Origin: Congeria kusceri
Taxonomy: Eukaryota; Mollusca; Bivalvia; Myida; Dreissenidae
Assembly (NCBI GenBank): GCA_027627225.1
Contig: CM051028.1
Span: forward strand, 11,098,201 to 11,162,200
DNA length: 64,000 bases
Reading direction: 5' to 3'
Below, in pieces: positions 13,176 through 24,600 of the stretch (its first letter is position 1; every line of letters begins with the position of its first letter). The notes under the pieces are model-generated. The model was not told where the DNA came from. It was given only the letters and a program-made list of their open reading frames with translations, and ran no database searches. Position numbers and translations under genes: made by a program.

Positions 13176-13531
13176 CAATGGATATGTTTATCGACAACTA
13201 TTCTCATGGACATTTGTGTCTACAAATAATTATCAATTGATTATGACATCCACAATATGTCCTTGTCATCTACAAAAGGAGAGGAATGTGTATATTTTTA
13301 AGTTGTAAAATGGGTTTTTTTAATTATCAAAACAGTCAATACATGTGCATCCTTGAAACGTTTAGAAACTAACAAAACTAAATAATATTGCATGTAAATT
13401 GCATGGTACTACGAAAAATAATAGTTTTGAATATAAATATTAGTGATATTCGGATTGAAGATTGAACAAAAGTACAATACATTTAATTTCTGGAACAACT
13501 TTATAAATATGCACACAATTCATATATAATA

Positions 13532-14846
13532 ACAAGAGGACCATAAGGCCCTAGGTCGCTCACCTGAGGGTCTAACGAACTACTGTTATGAGCAAGTTTC
13601 ATGATGATTGGGCTATACATGTGGCATCTAGAGTATTCACAAGCTTTTTTTAAATTTGTTCTGGTGACCTAGTTTTTGACCCAACATGAGCTTGTTTCGA
13701 CCTCGTCCGAGATATCATTAAAAGAAATGTTCTGACCAAGTTTCAAGAATACTGGACAGAAAATGTGACTTCTTGAGTGTTCACGAGCTTTTTCTTCAAT
13801 TTGCCCATGTGACCTTATTTTTTTGACCCCACCTGACCCAGTTTTTAACTTGTCTGAGATATCATTGGGACAAATGTTTTGAGCAAGTTTCTTGATGATT
13901 AGGCTATAAATATGGCCTCCAGATTGTTCACAAGCTTTTTCTTAAATTTCTCATGGTGACTTAGTTTTTGACCTAACATAAGCTTGTTTCGAACTTGTCC
14001 GAGATATTATTGAAACAACTTTTTCTGAGCAACTTTCAAGAATACTGGACACAATGTGACTGGTAGAGTGTTCACAACATTTTTATTCGATTTGACCTAG
14101 TGACCTACTTTTTACCCCACATGACCCAGTTTCAAACTCTTCCGAGTTATCATGAGGACTACTGTTCTGGGCAAGTTTCATGAAGAGTGGGCAATAAATA
14201 TGGTCTCTAGAGTGTCCACAAGCTTGTACAGTTTTCAATACAGCCGTATAAGGAAAATTGCCCAGCCCCCTAGCGGTCATGTATTTCAAGGGAGCGGAAC
14301 CATTTCGAAATCGGCTGAGATATCACAAGAACACATGTTCTGAGCAAGCTTCATGTTGATTGGGCAAACAATGTGACTCCTAGTGTGTTCACAAGCTTTT
14401 TCTATAGCCATATAAGGTAAACTGCCCGCCCCTGGCGGCCATGTTTTTCAACGGAGAGGAACCATTTTTGAACTCGGCCAAAGTATCAGAAAACCAAATG
14501 TTCAGAGCAAGTTTCATGTTGACTGAGCAAAAATGATACTTCTAGAGTGTTCACAAGCTTGTTCTACAGCCATATAAGGATAGCTGACTTCTAGCGTGTC
14601 CACAAGCTTCAGATTTACCTAAGGACCTAGTTTTTGACCCCACATGACCCAGTTTCGAACTCGACCAGATTTATTGTGGGAAAAATATTTTGAGCAAGTT
14701 TCATGTAGATTGGGCAACAAATGTAGCCTCTAGAGTGTTTACAAGGTAAATGTTCACGACGAACGATTCACGACACACGACGCACGACGGACAAAAGACG
14801 ATCATAAAAGCTCACTATGAGCACGTTGTGGTCAGGTGAGCTAAAA
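13532..14846. mobile_element. Bivalve-type dispersed repeat with GCTCACCTGA ends
   Basis: The left end contains GCTCACCTGA (about 13557-13567) and the right end its inverse TCAGGTGAGC (about 14832-14841). The body is a degenerate tandem array of roughly 150-200 bp units containing 'gtgacctagtttttgacccc' and 'gagcaagtttcatg'. The right part has cacgacgcacgac-type simple repeats. No coding capacity is seen. The paralogous copy lies at 27878-29345; unit 1 lacks it. Confidence 0.75.
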
Positions 14847-17800
14847 AGCAATATTAATATTCAGAGTTCAACGAGGGGTCGCTAGAAACATAACCTTTTG
14901 GCTTGTGTTCAACGAAACAATTTTAAAACACATGTTATTTAATGGGACGTGTTCACTTTTGTTTTCATTGCAAGTTGGAATAAACACCTACATCATTTGG
15001 ACTAATCATTTCAAATATCAATGCAAGACAATGACCCATAACAAGTCACACTCATAGAGGACAATTATGTCAGTGTTATTAGTTTGTTTTTCGCAACATA
15101 TACATTTGTATTTCAATGAATTGTTATTCATTAAATACAAATTGTTTCCAACATACAAAATTGTACTTCTTAAACCTTAAACATTTCCCTACTTTATTTA
15201 TAGTTTTATTTTCCAAACACATTAATAAGAAAAATATGACCACTTACAATGTTGGTTATAAAATAAACAGAATGTCACCGCCTAGCGTCTGCAATTTCTT
15301 TGAGCCAATAGAAAGCAATAACCGGAGAAACTTTGATTTGGCTAATTAAACTATTGGTCTGTAGCAATCTTTATAAATCAGTCGGTAAGCATAATTGACA
15401 TAACACGTGGATGGACCTACAACGGAACGGGAACCCATTTCCAGAAACGTAAATTGACACGAAAATTAACATGGACATAAACAGTATAATTATATATACA
15501 AGAAGCAAAATAAACAGTATTTGGCCATAGTTTAACTATTTATAATGTATTACTGCCATTTCATCATACATGCAAGAACAATATAATCTGGAATAAATGC
15601 AATTATAAGCAACATAAAACAACCATTAAAACATGAAATACTACAACACAACACGTAGATATTTATACGTGATCAAAACTGGCCATATGCCATGAAAAAA
15701 ACGTTAATCAACATTTGAACTTGTATCCATTTCACACACTTTATATGGCAGAACGGAATGTGTATTGTTTTCGTATAAGAAGCAACGTACGGTCAAGTAC
15801 GACTGTTTGAAACGTGGGTTTTAAGCTTTAAGTCTAGGTCAGACTGCCACGATTTTGGCTACGATTGCTCATGTTGGATCGCGGACGTGATAATCGTGAT
15901 GATTCGGGAGCATAATGTCCCTATTGCATCTTCACGCTTTATCACAGATTGTGTGTTACTGTCTATTATTTCAGTAAACGTTGACATTCCTTACAGCAGG
16001 ACCTCCCACTAAATACATTTTGTTTAAATGAAAGCCAAAAATGTTTAGTTTAGCAACCACAGAATGTAAATGTCAATTTGCTAAGTAATATGCATGACGT
16101 GGTATGAAGAAAAAAAAGCTTCTCTCCATTTTCAATGCACCAATTTCTAGAATATTTGTCAACTAGAACTAATGCTCCTAACTAAAAGAGTGCTGTTTGT
16201 TTCTGATATATTGTTACATTAATGTACTTTAAATGGGCATGTTCATTACATAATGTACATCAGAAGTTCAGACCGTAACAAGAAAGCAGATAAATACGTG
16301 CATATGACACGAGAAGGAAGATAAAAACGCCCACTGATACAGATGCTTAGTCGACGGGAAAACAATTCTCAGAAGCGGAAACTTTGTACATTCTTGTTTT
16401 GCCAACGGATCTAATGCTAGCTTACACTACATGTTAACCAGGCGCAGTTACATGGTTACAGAATTTGGAGTTAGAGGAGGGGGGGGGGGGGGGGCAGAAA
16501 AAGTTGGAACCTACCAAACGACATATGTCAACGCTATACATTTCCAAAACAACGACATTGTTGATGCTTGATATCATATTTATGCTTTTTTGTAAAGATT
16601 ATAGACGTGTATTACCTTCATTGCATCGTTAATAACTATGACATTTGATAAAAGTATATTATTATTCCATGAGAGAGAATGTCTCTGGATTTAAATAAAA
16701 AGAAATTTTGACAATTTTTCGGAGGAGGGGAGGTTTACGCCACTTCCGCAAACGTTAAATCTGCCAATGCATACCCATCCAAATTGACAACGAAAACATT
16801 CATGTTCTTTATTCACTTCGTATGATTCCGTGAACCTTTTCTTTGAATTGCAGTTAATGCTTCCAAATAGGTATCTATATAATATTAAATCTGGATAAAC
16901 CGTGTGACCTCTGCTACAGTGTCTGTTTAATTTCATTTTCATCATTTTACAATAATAAACAATCAACTGGAAATCGTTAATGGAAATATATCCAAAAAAC
17001 AAACAACAGAAACGTTTCATATTTGAATATTATTTCAGTTTCTGTTTGTATGCATAATCATCGGCAAATATTCCTGACAATTAATTTCCTTGAACATTCA
17101 ACTGACGTTCAATCCACTATATATTTATCAACGAAAATTAAATAAAAAAGTAAGAACAATAACATAATTGAGATTATTGTTAACATTAATGCAATTTCAA
17201 ATAAAAATAAATATATTGTTTCCCTCCCGATTCCTAAGCACAACACATTTATACTGTTGCCAGATAAACATTTCTCAAGCGCAAATGGGTTTTCTGGTTT
17301 GTTGAATAAGGTTGAGACAGAATAGTTCAATGTCGATTCGAGATCGCTTCGGTTTATTTCCATATAAAACACACACAATAAAACACCACTACAATGTAAT
17401 AAACACTATATTCAACCAAACGTTATAAAAACTAAATAAGACTACCGAAAAACATAGCCCATATTGTTGTATGTTTTATGCACATTTGATTTTGCATTCA
17501 GTTAGTACCATTATATAACTTTAGATAAGGAGCCTAACTAATACATTGGTCATAAATGACGATTCAGTGAAAAGCTTCATAAACAATAAATACCGAACAT
17601 TTTCAGGATTATTAGGATAGTCGGTCAATTTCAAGCTGTGTTTGAAGCTACGCACTCTTGATATAGTTTCTATCTGAACATCCGACTATGAATTATTCGA
17701 CAACAAACTATGATGTAAAATTATTACCTCGTACACAAAACCCGTTTAACAGTGAGCTCTTGGCGAACACATTGTCATTTGAGAATAAAATCATACCTAC

Positions 17801-18480
17801 TTAAATATAATCTGACAAAATCAACTGAACGCCTGTGTATAAAACAACATACACATGTGTATCTGATTCCCAACTGGTTTCAACGTGTTATTAAATTGTT
17901 TACATTTTGGTAGTAATGCTATTCAGAATTCAAGGTTAAGCATATTTTGTTTCAAGGTAATGTGTCTTTATACAGATGGATGTAAATAATATGTTGTTAT
18001 GTTGTTTATTTTAATATACCTACAGACACAATACGTACGTATTGAACGGTATTACAGTACAACGATTAGACCTAGCGCTGCAACATTTCAAGGTATTTTG
18101 GATCGACTAGTTTTTTCTAATTTGGTTTCAAGCTCATTCGTTAATGATAATGAGAGCCTTGAATCGTATTGCATCAGCTTTAAACCGTCAAGCGCTGGTC
18201 GATAAATCAATATACTAATAGTCATGTATTATACGACAGGTGAAGTGATTTAAATATATATCTGATGCATTTGATGTAGTCAAATAATACTATTCACCAA
18301 ACATGTATGACCGCTGTAATACCGTATTCCAAATGTATTTATTTTGTTTGATTTAAGCCACGTGTTTGTTGTGTCTTAAAGGTCATCAGTAACAGACAGC
18401 ATCATGCCACCACTACAAACACAAAGAGCACAATGTATTCAAATGGCTAGTTTGTGGATAGAGACGCCTTACTATTTTAC
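14847..18480. other. Duplicated inter-unit DNA upstream of unit 3
   Basis: Collinear with 29346-33270 upstream of unit 4. I recognise no exon. A pure G run of about 16 bases is at 16479-16494. ORFs here are interrupted in the paralogous copy. Confidence 0.6.
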
Positions 18481-18492
18481 TATATATATAAA
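18481..18492 (+). promoter_or_regulatory. TATA-like box upstream of unit 3
   Basis: TATATATATAAA, 157 bp before the unit 3 ATG. It is conserved at the same distance upstream of unit 4 (33271-33282) and degraded to ctatatttgaacg upstream of unit 2. The role as a core promoter is inferred. Confidence 0.4.
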
Positions 18493-18638
18493 CATGTTCA
18501 TATACCAACACAGATGCATTATTTCACATGTGGTCTACAAGGAAATAATTTCCTGTTATTATATAAACAATGTGCAATGTGCAAGAGTTTTGAAAACAAT
18601 AATGCCGGTGTTTCGTTCTGGCTAACGGAAACACACAG

Positions 18639-18696
18639 ATGGCGAGTGCGAGTTCAGTTTTCTCGAAAATGAGTTGGACGTTAATATTACTCATTG
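18639..18696 (+). CDS. Unit 3 exon 1: signal peptide
   Basis: Reads MASASSVFSKMSWTLILLI plus one base, then donor gtaaat (phase 1). The hydrophobic WTLILLI core continues into VVHG at the start of exon 2. The same exon is present at 10921-10978 and 33429-33486, which supports it over an ATG inside intron 1. Confidence 0.65.
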
Positions 18697-21600
18697 GTAA
18701 ATAATATAATGTTATTAATTGGTTGAATTCATATTGGCCTTTTTCTTGGGCTGAAGACTGCCGTATTGGTCTGAGGCCGAAGGCTAATACTGCTGTCTGA
18801 AGTCCAATAACCAGGCAAATATGAATTCAACTAATTAATGACAATTTTATTAATTAATCGTATTATATTATACAGCATATTCGGATTTTAATAGTATGAA
18901 AACTATAGTAACGTTGATTGTTATTGTTTGTTATCGGGATTTTTCGCGCATGCGCACTGTCTAGTTGGCAAAAGCGCTGGTTACAGATACAGAAAACATG
19001 CATACGTACATGTGTTTACTCGATTAATCGTTCAGAATGTCTGAAATATGTTTTAAAACACTTCAAATAAAATATTTAAAAAAACACCCATCACATAAAG
19101 ACTTTGGTATATAATAAACTAAATTAATATATTAAATGGGTTGATCATTTAGCTTAAACAAAAAGTTTCAATGTTTTGAACGAAGCTATATCATTCGTAT
19201 ATAAGTCATCCGTTAAATTTCTTTAGACACGAATAAAATAACTTCTGTTGTTAAAAATAATAATGTTAGTTACGAATACTAATACTTTGTACCAGAACAG
19301 TAATTATATGAAAATATTGTGTGTGCCAGTGTTCATGTGTTATTTTTTATGAAAGCAAGTGGCAAGAGGTGCATTGTCAAGTACAACGAATGTATTGATC
19401 AGCCATGTATCAACCATAAAACAAACCTGTAGCGCAATACTGGTTTAAAGACAATATTAAAATATGATTTATACATTTCCTAGAAATACATTATAAAAGA
19501 GCGAGATTTTGAAGTATATTTTGCGTTTATATTACCCATGAAAATGACTGCTAAATGCCATGAAGGTATTGTACATTTTGTTCAATGACCAGACATACGT
19601 CTGCCACCTGTGGTTTTAAGGCACTTAGAATCAAAGTTGACACTATGTTGTTAGTTAATTACTTGTCTGGGTAGTATCTGATCATTATGAGATAACAGAT
19701 TTCTTGCTCAAACAAAGGGGCAATTAAAAGCCGGATTAAATTATTTGACGATGGGTAGTGTGTGAAATATGCACAAGCTTGTGAAAACATACACATTAAG
19801 ATTAAGTTTGATATCATTTTATTTTTATGTAAATGGATTAACATATAATAACCAGGTAAGGTTTCTCTGACCTTTGTTGGTTCTGGTAAGGTTTCAATAT
19901 ATAATTAATGTATTACGTAAAGCCTAGTTTGCACGATCCATTACTTGCTTTACATCATTATTTGTTTAGTGCCCTGTATTCTGGAACAAGTCAACTTAAA
20001 TGAGTATATGTTATTTTCTTTTGTCATGAACAACAATTTTGTCTTGTGTAAGTGTTACATACATTAATATTGGGCACATTGGATTAAGTACTTTTAAATA
20101 CAACATTAGTAAACACTTATTATAAAAACAACGTTTCATAATGAAATATCTCGTATTTATGACCTGATAATGTGGCAACATGTTTGAAAACATTGAATTA
20201 TTGTGAAAATAAAGCAATATTTTTTCAACACTATCTCGATATGTCTACGTAATGCCCATCACCTGTTGCCAACCAGTGGGCGGAGTCTAAACATACCATG
20301 TGCGCGTGACGTCAGTCGTCAAAGTTCCTAGTGATGCGATATAAATAGAAATAGTATGCTGCATCTTTCAGTTTTAATAGTACAAGTTAGATCTATCATA
20401 ACTATTGTTTCGATATAAATAGAATGCAACACTGCCAGCATAAATTATTAACGATGTGTTTATTCTTTTAACTGACAATTGTGAAATATTACAACTAAAC
20501 ACTACATAGAATAATTGCAAAAAAAAATATCGAGAAAGTCGCCAAATTTTTAACACCACCAATCGTTATCCACCTTGATCCGACCGAGTCTTGGCAAACC
20601 TGTCAGTATTCACCAACACATTCGTTAACCATTTTTAGATTAAAGAATAGACTGTGATTCCAGAAAATAAACTTTTAAAATTCTAATTCAACAAAGCATT
20701 TTGTTTAAGAATATTCTTAAAAAGTCCCAGTATGCTCGAGAGTATGCTTAAGACATTCTTGAAAAGTGGAAGATGACAACTAGATGCGTAATAAAATGAA
20801 TAATTTACTAAGAAAATTTTCAAATTCCTTACGTTAACCTTCCAACATGCTCATTTCAGTTGAATCCTCTCTTGTCATTGATTTTGTGAAGATGATGTCT
20901 GCGAGTTGACAGAGCAAACGCTCAGCTAACTCGCCGATTCACTTCCATTTCTGAGATGCATCCAATCCAATTTTAATCCAAATATTAAAAATAATTTAAT
21001 AATTTCATCATGTTCATATAAACGAACGATAAATTGAAGAATAAGTCAAGGGAAGTAAATGTGTGTTTTCGTGGTCGATGTCGTCTCTATTTCATGATTC
21101 GTCTCTCGGTAGATTCGGTCCAAAACATTAATAAGTACGAATGTTGCCCTTACTCACTTTATTTTATGGGAGTGCTACATGTAGAAAGGTTTAGAAAGAA
21201 ATACCAAACGCAAACTTAATTATGCTAAGCGTTTTCAAAATGGCGTCAAACAACTTGACATCTCGTATAAGGCCGAGCTTATCCTGAATCCTTATTGGCT
21301 GAATCTCGTATTGGCCGCGTTTATCCATATTGGCCGAGTTTTTTCCGTATTGGACGAGTTTTGAAATTTATTGGCGAGGTTAACATCGTATCAAGGGAAC
21401 GAACTGACCAGATTATCGTTCAATATTATAAAGTCAATTAATAATAGACATTTTAGCAACTTGGCATTGTGTGTTGTTGTTATTAATAACTTTACAACCA
21501 ACATGTTTAAACGTCATATTAATGACAGTCATTAACAAAATTCATTCAGACGTAGATGATTTGCAATTAAAAACAATTATGAACCACCTCTGCCCCACCA

Positions 21601-24600
21601 GCATTTGGTTAATAACATGATTTTGGTTTATGTTATTGTTTACCATTATTTATACATGCCTGCATAATGTAGTTTTCCCAGTGGTACATGGTGCAGACCT
21701 TATGAACACAGTTGGCACTGTAACGTTAGTTGGACCAGCTTTCATCGGAAGAAATGTGACGTTCATATTTAAGCCTTTCGGTGAAAAGACTGATGCAGCA
21801 AACATTAAATGGGAGGTCTTGTTAAATGTTACGACGTGGTTCATAAATATCAAGGACAACCACACGGAATATGTTACAGACGGAGCATTTTACATGAAGC
21901 TCTTTCGCGTGGATAGGAAGTGGCAAGAGGCATTTGTACAAGTTAAATGCAAAGTAGAGGTTGCCGCCACGATTAAGCTTCAACTGCAAGGTATGTTGGC
22001 ACGTATAATGTCTGTATGTTGTAAGCTTTACATTTCATAAACAAACACAATCATTTAATATCAAATAAAGACATTAATAAATTAACTAAAAAATACGAAT
22101 ATTTCAGCAAATGTATTTGCATTTCATTTCTCAACATTGGGAAGTATGCTTTTAGTAAACCACTCTCAGAAGAACTCTTCTCCGCAACGTTAGGAAAACG
22201 AAATGAATAATTAAAATATATGTTCTAAAATTTAATACATATTAGCTATTACACCTGATAGAAAAATATAGATACATTCAACAAACTCATATTTCAAATG
22301 CTTACAATTTACATGATCCTTAAATAGAAAATTACATGAGAATTATAAACATCCTCCTTGTTATTTTACATATATATTACCTATGATAACGAACCGCGAA
22401 ATATATTGCCTATGATAACGAACCACAAATCTGAATTGATTATATCTTTATTTTGCAAATTGTTAATTGCAAGTGTCGCAATGGTTGATAGGTAAATATG
22501 GTATCGTCAATATTAGTATGAACACTAATGCGCAAAAAATGGCTTCGTTTTTCGTTCCGTTTATCAGTTTTATTATCGGACCCTGTTCTGACATCAGCAT
22601 TTAATATTCGACTTGAATAATAAACAAAAACATCCCATCGTTTTTCTCTTTTTCATGGAAAAGTTCACCAACGACTGTGGTGAATTGCTCGCGGAGAAAT
22701 TTCCTGCGCAGACAGGCGACACTGCTCAGATCGCATACTACCCGAGCAGCAGGGTCATTGAAAACCCTGGAAGTTACTATCGCAAATGGCATGACCGAAA
22801 CACGGGCATAATCAACCTCAACCATTCGCATTATAAAGAAAATAGGCACACAGAGGATGTCACTTATGTACTCACAATTTACAATTTCACAGCGCCCGAT
22901 GAATACTATTTAGAATGCCTAAGCAACAGTCATAGCATCACTACTAACGGCACAACTATATACTTTGGTAAATATGGTTGATAAATGTACGAACATTGTG
23001 TTACATGAGTGTTCCGGTACATGTATACTCGTACGTTTCAACATTTATGTCAGAACTGCTAACGGATAAGATACTGTTAATACATTGAGCGTACAATTTG
23101 CATTCATTTGAAATAGCCTTTTCATTGATAACTGATTTGATTGACAATATTTATCCTGAAGTTGTTATACCTAAGCTGCTAGAAACGACTGAATAGTTTG
23201 GATATTTTAGGAATTATTTGGTATTATTATTTGCAATGTGGTTAAACACTATGTATTGCCCACACACTTACAGCAACATGTAAATACTGACTAAATCCGA
23301 ACTTTGTATTTTAATGTTTCTAAGCACCTCCAACAGAGATAGATCTTCATGTTCCTGAACTGATTGAAGGGCAAAAGGTGAACATAACCTGCGTTTCATA
23401 CAACAGTAGACCGTCACCAAAACTTCAGTTGACCTTGGGACAAGCCATTCTGTCGGATGTGGAACAGCGTGTTTACAATGCGTCCAACAATCTCTATACT
23501 AGCATACTGACTGTGACATCGGCTAACCGGACGTGGCATGGCAAGAATTTAACATGCACTCCCATTGTAGGGGAAACAGAACTAAATGGTACCAGTGAAC
23601 CAGTGACGTACATATGTAAGACTCGGCATTTGCATCTATTGTTTACATTGAAACATCTATAAGATATTCTATTATGGTATTATACCGCACCTGTACAGTT
23701 TTATAGTCAATGATTTCATAAAATGACTCGTGTTTCAGATCCCCCAAACATTATGCATATGGTGCGGCCTGAATCACCAAAGCAACGGTCTGAGTGGTAT
23801 GTACTCGACCTTGCCTGCATCGCTGTAAACACAAGTGATAGGTGCTTTATAGAATGGTACACTGACATTGATAACTTAATGCTGCACATAACTGCTGACC
23901 AGAATGTCACCAACATAACGTCGCTGATACGTGTTAACGTTTCTCAAGCCATGGCAGGAGGAAAGATAGGCTGTGAGCTACAGTGTGAGACGTTTAACGT
24001 ACAGATAAAAGAGGAATACGTTTTAATTTTACTAACGGGTGTGTATAAATATGCAAAACATATTTGGGTAATTGTTGGATACAATGTATGTGTGTTAAGC
24101 GGGATATAACAATTATTGAATGAGAATGGTAATTTATAATAATAATAATTATTAGTATTATTTTAAATTATTATCATTATAATTATTATTATAACTATTA
24201 TTACATGGGATGAGTACATTTAAACAACTAAAATCAGCAGCAACAGTATTAGAATGTTTTTCAATCATACTTAATGTAATTAAATGTTTGTTAAAAATGT
24301 ACGCTAACAATTAACATTGATAATAACACCTATTCATAATTGAAAAGTAATGAACATTGTAAACAAGGGGTAGATTGTATTCATAATTATATCCATGCTT
24401 GTCTAACCCGATGGGTACAACATTTTTAATTATATCAATCTGTTGTTGTTTAATCAACTATTAGTCTGATTGGCTTCTTTTCCCCAACAGGCAATTCCGA
24501 AAATACACAGGCCAACAGAGAATGGATGTATATTGTGATAAACATAGGCGGCATGCTGGCAGTTGCGGGCATTGTCAGTGCCACAATTATATTTGGCAAG

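Noticed and set aside
21630..21681. In-frame ATG (MLLFTIIYTCLHNVVF) directly upstream of unit 3 D1 as translation start
   Set aside because: It gives a plausible hydrophobic leader, but it overlaps the acceptor's pyrimidine tract. A separate, conserved signal-peptide exon with a phase-1 donor exists in three units. Kept as an alternative promoter possibility only; the same holds at 36394.
21650..23916. Minus-strand ORFs across the Ig exons
   Set aside because: Shadows of the + strand exons; no splice sites or motifs of their own.
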